NCBI RefSeq assembly: GCF_003590095.1
Contig: NC_039479.1
Span: 7,998,001-8,062,000 of the forward strand
DNA: 64,000 nt
Source: Trichoplusia ni
Taxonomy: Eukaryota; Arthropoda; Insecta; Lepidoptera; Noctuidae
Direction of reading: 5' to 3'
Positions 61,753 to 64,000 of this stretch are shown here, one piece after another; position 1 is the first letter of the stretch, and each line of letters opens with the position of its first letter. The translations under genes and the position numbers were made by a program. Below the pieces are notes generated by a model. That model was not told the origin of the DNA. It did not search any database and worked only from the letters and a program-made list of their open reading frames with translations.

Positions 61753-63735
61753 AGACAACTGCAGCAGTCTTACTTTAAGATGCGATGGTAGAACCGCCGA
61801 TCCGATAGGCATACACGTGAAAGTACCCCTTATCAACCATACAAGTACCTAAATTGAAACATACTCACCAGTACATAAAGGTAATAAATCATATTTAACA
61901 TCTTGATTGTACTACATTAGCTCCCTGAAGCCAAATAAACGTTACGTTCAAACTAATTAGCAGACTGTATGCGCGGCCGTTAATAAATTGGCGTGGTGTT
62001 AAGCTGTGATTCCTACATAATTTATCATTATTACAGTGTACGGCATAACTTAGGAGCTTTCATCGAATTTAGGAAACATCCCTTTAACATTTTCTAATAT
62101 TATTCACATAGACAGCATTTATGATAAAACTCGCCGTTAACCTTAACGCTATTAATCTACATTAGTACGTTTAATTCGTTGAGTCATGTGCGTGCTTAGA
62201 CGTCCTTAGGTGGCATTTAGTATAACCTAACGAGAATAAATAATTTGCAACACATCTACAGAATATAACGCTTTATAAATTAATAACTTGCTTGGTAATG
62301 TCCCGTCAGCGTCACGTTAACGTTAGGTACTTCAAAGAATGTGTCTAAAACGTAACAGTCTGGCAAAGTTCATAAGTTTCCTTGCTTGTACTGTCGACAG
62401 CATGTAAGGGGTAACGTTGTTATATAAAATTCCACCTTACTAGCATTGAATTACTGTTAACTTCAAGGTTTTACCTGTTTGTGCAATCGACAGTACTCTG
62501 TAACAGCGATAAAAAAGTAGGTAGTATTTATTCTAGAGGAAACCATTCATTTTTCATTTGGCCGAGTTTTTGACTTGGCTATTAATTTTCGATTCGATAT
62601 TTATTTTTTCGCTATTTGTTATGCGGGCGCCGGACGGTGGAATTGATCAATGTTTTATAAATTTGCTACGCTATTGACCATTTAACAATTGAACGAGCAT
62701 TGTTGAGAGCCTTTTCGAGTTTGGTTAGAATATTTTACTCAACTATTTTCATGACGGTATCCGGGGTATGCCATTAGATACCAAATTTGCAGCCACTGTG
62801 CATGTTATATAGTTTACCAGAATTTCACATGAAGCCTAATTTTAATGGGCCACGAGAATAATAGGAAAAATAAATTTTACACGTTTGTATTTGAGTTGGG
62901 CATGGATCATTTTGACGTGCAACGTGTTCACAGAAAACAATAGTTATAAATAATACATTTGAACAGATAAAGCGGATGTTAAAACAGTTACAATAATAGA
63001 ATAGATTATCACAAAACACGTGTATTTTTAGTAAAATCGGTTATTAGCACGGATTTAGCCTGTTCTGTACCCACATCAATAGCTGCCCTAGCTTCGTAAT
63101 AATCTGTGGTCGTCATTCGTTATCCACGCTGTTCGCGGCCCGGTCACGTACGCTCAAAAATATAACATAGAGTGGGAACAACAATTTCTACAACACAGCG
63201 ATTTTCCGATTGGCCTTTAAAACTACAGAACCATCAAGTACTGCGGAGCAAAATTATGATTTACGTAATATAGGTATGGAGCTGGTTATTCTTTACGAGA
63301 ATCAGAATTCAGTAGTTGCATTCATTTGCTCGTTTGTTTTTTTTTTATTTAATTATAAGGCAGTGATCCGTTAGGTTATATTGTTATTCCTAGATTATTT
63401 AGCCCATAGCTTGCCATCTGTGCATTCCGTGAGTTGGTACAGTAACAACACAAAGCATGCAGTTTTTATTAGGTGCTGTCGTAACAATCTTTGCTCGGTT
63501 GATTGCTCACAAGAGTTTTGTGATCACGAATACGTCGGCAAATTCCGCTTTGAGAATAATAATTTATTGATCCTCAATATTTGTGCTTATGTAATCAAGA
63601 ATAAAATGAAATTGGAAACGCACAATCGATAGAAATTTTTGTGTCTTCCATACATACTTTTGATTAACTGATGAAAAATGTTTTGAATCCAGAGAAATCA
63701 ATTCATTTAAGCAGTATGGAAAATGATTCATTATG

Positions 63736-63883
63736 AAATGATGTAACGGTTTACTCACGCGTATTTATCGGGGTAGCCCGACTAGTTTCTGACCCAACCG
63801 GAGTCCTTAATCATGAGCAGACGCGGCGGGATCGCGAGTCGACTCACGAGTAAACCGCGCGTGAGTAAACCGTTACATCATTT
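63736..63883. mobile_element. 148-bp MITE with perfect 26-bp terminal inverted repeats
   Basis: The left arm 63736-63761 (AAATGATGTAACGGTTTACT...) and right arm 63858-63883 are exact reverse complements. The interior carries ACCCAACCGGAGTCCTTAAT and GAGCAGACGCGGCGGGATCG, shared with the palindromic element at 39606-39760. No ORF. The perfect arms suggest a young insertion. Confidence 0.85.
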
Positions 63884-64000
63884 AATAAGTATGGAAAATA
63901 TTTATTATTGTTATTTGTAGATGGTTTCAGCATTCAAGCATTTATTATGCAACAGTCGGTTGCAGTAACTTATGGCTGGGAGCGCTAATTAGGGCGCAGT

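Larger units (their letters stand above)
59527..64000. other. Downstream intron of the GPCR gene (no exon seen)
   Basis: Follows the GTAAGT donor at 59527. I searched for a TM7 exon with an NSxxNFxLY-like run and did not find one, so the gene must continue past 64000 or an exon was missed. Contains a tRNA-like element and a palindromic MITE. An island near 60745-60850 has GGATTA and TTAATC homeobox-type cores. Confidence 0.5.

Noticed and set aside
63381..63632. 83-aa plus frame as the missing TM7 exon of the GPCR
   Set aside because: It does not continue the receptor: no NSxxNFxLY-type TM7 run and no acceptor in the needed phase.
1..64000. CRISPR array, bacterial operon, phage or riboswitch
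   Set aside because: No regularly spaced direct repeats, no ribosome-binding-site-led gene clusters; all real genes are intron-bearing or clearly animal genes.

Overview
This 64 kb window looks like nuclear DNA of a moth or butterfly (Lepidoptera). It is AT-rich, its genes are split by introns with GT..AG borders, and arthropod TCAGT-type initiators occur. It is littered with repeats I recognise as typical of lepidopteran genomes: short elements ending in ..CAGCTAGTA (Helitron-like), tRNA-derived SINE heads, MITEs and a dispersed element ending in GAACCCTAAAAA. I would not name the species. Gene calls rest on splice-joined translations that I checked for phase at every junction.

The left part (1-26 kb) is gene-dense. 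In order it holds: MICAL-like (minus, C-terminus cut by the window edge); a 242-aa secreted protein made of seven two-cysteine loops (minus, 8683-6053); a single-exon 538-aa secreted Q/G/P/Y-rich protein with a hydrophobic Gly/Ala tract and three Cys pairs (plus, 11770-13386); GPR143/OA1 (plus, 15479-17266); AKAP10 (minus, 19352-17521), tail to tail with GPR143; a 213-aa Thr-rich secreted protein with one C-x11-C loop (plus, 22568-24188); and intronless malectin (minus, 25737-24940).

From 26 to 57 kb I find no coding sequence. This part holds many repeats and several GC-richer islands. One island at 34.5-34.9 kb looks like a promoter with a first non-coding exon. At 57.1-59.5 kb two exons encode TM1-TM6 of a myosuppressin-receptor-like (dmsr-1-like) GPCR on the plus strand. 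Its TM7/C-tail exon is not visible before the window ends. The 34.6 kb island is its possible but unproven promoter, which would give an intron of about 22 kb.

The conserved genes serve membrane and organelle cell biology: recycling endosome (MICAL-like), endolysosome or pigment organelle (GPR143), PKA anchoring (AKAP10), ER N-glycan quality control (malectin) and neuropeptide signalling (GPCR). Between them sit three secreted proteins I cannot assign to a named family. Two of these share a small disulfide-loop motif (C-x10/11-C with G-[KQE]-C at its end). The loop-repeat gene, with exactly duplicated 192-bp exons, is the best candidate here for something undescribed.
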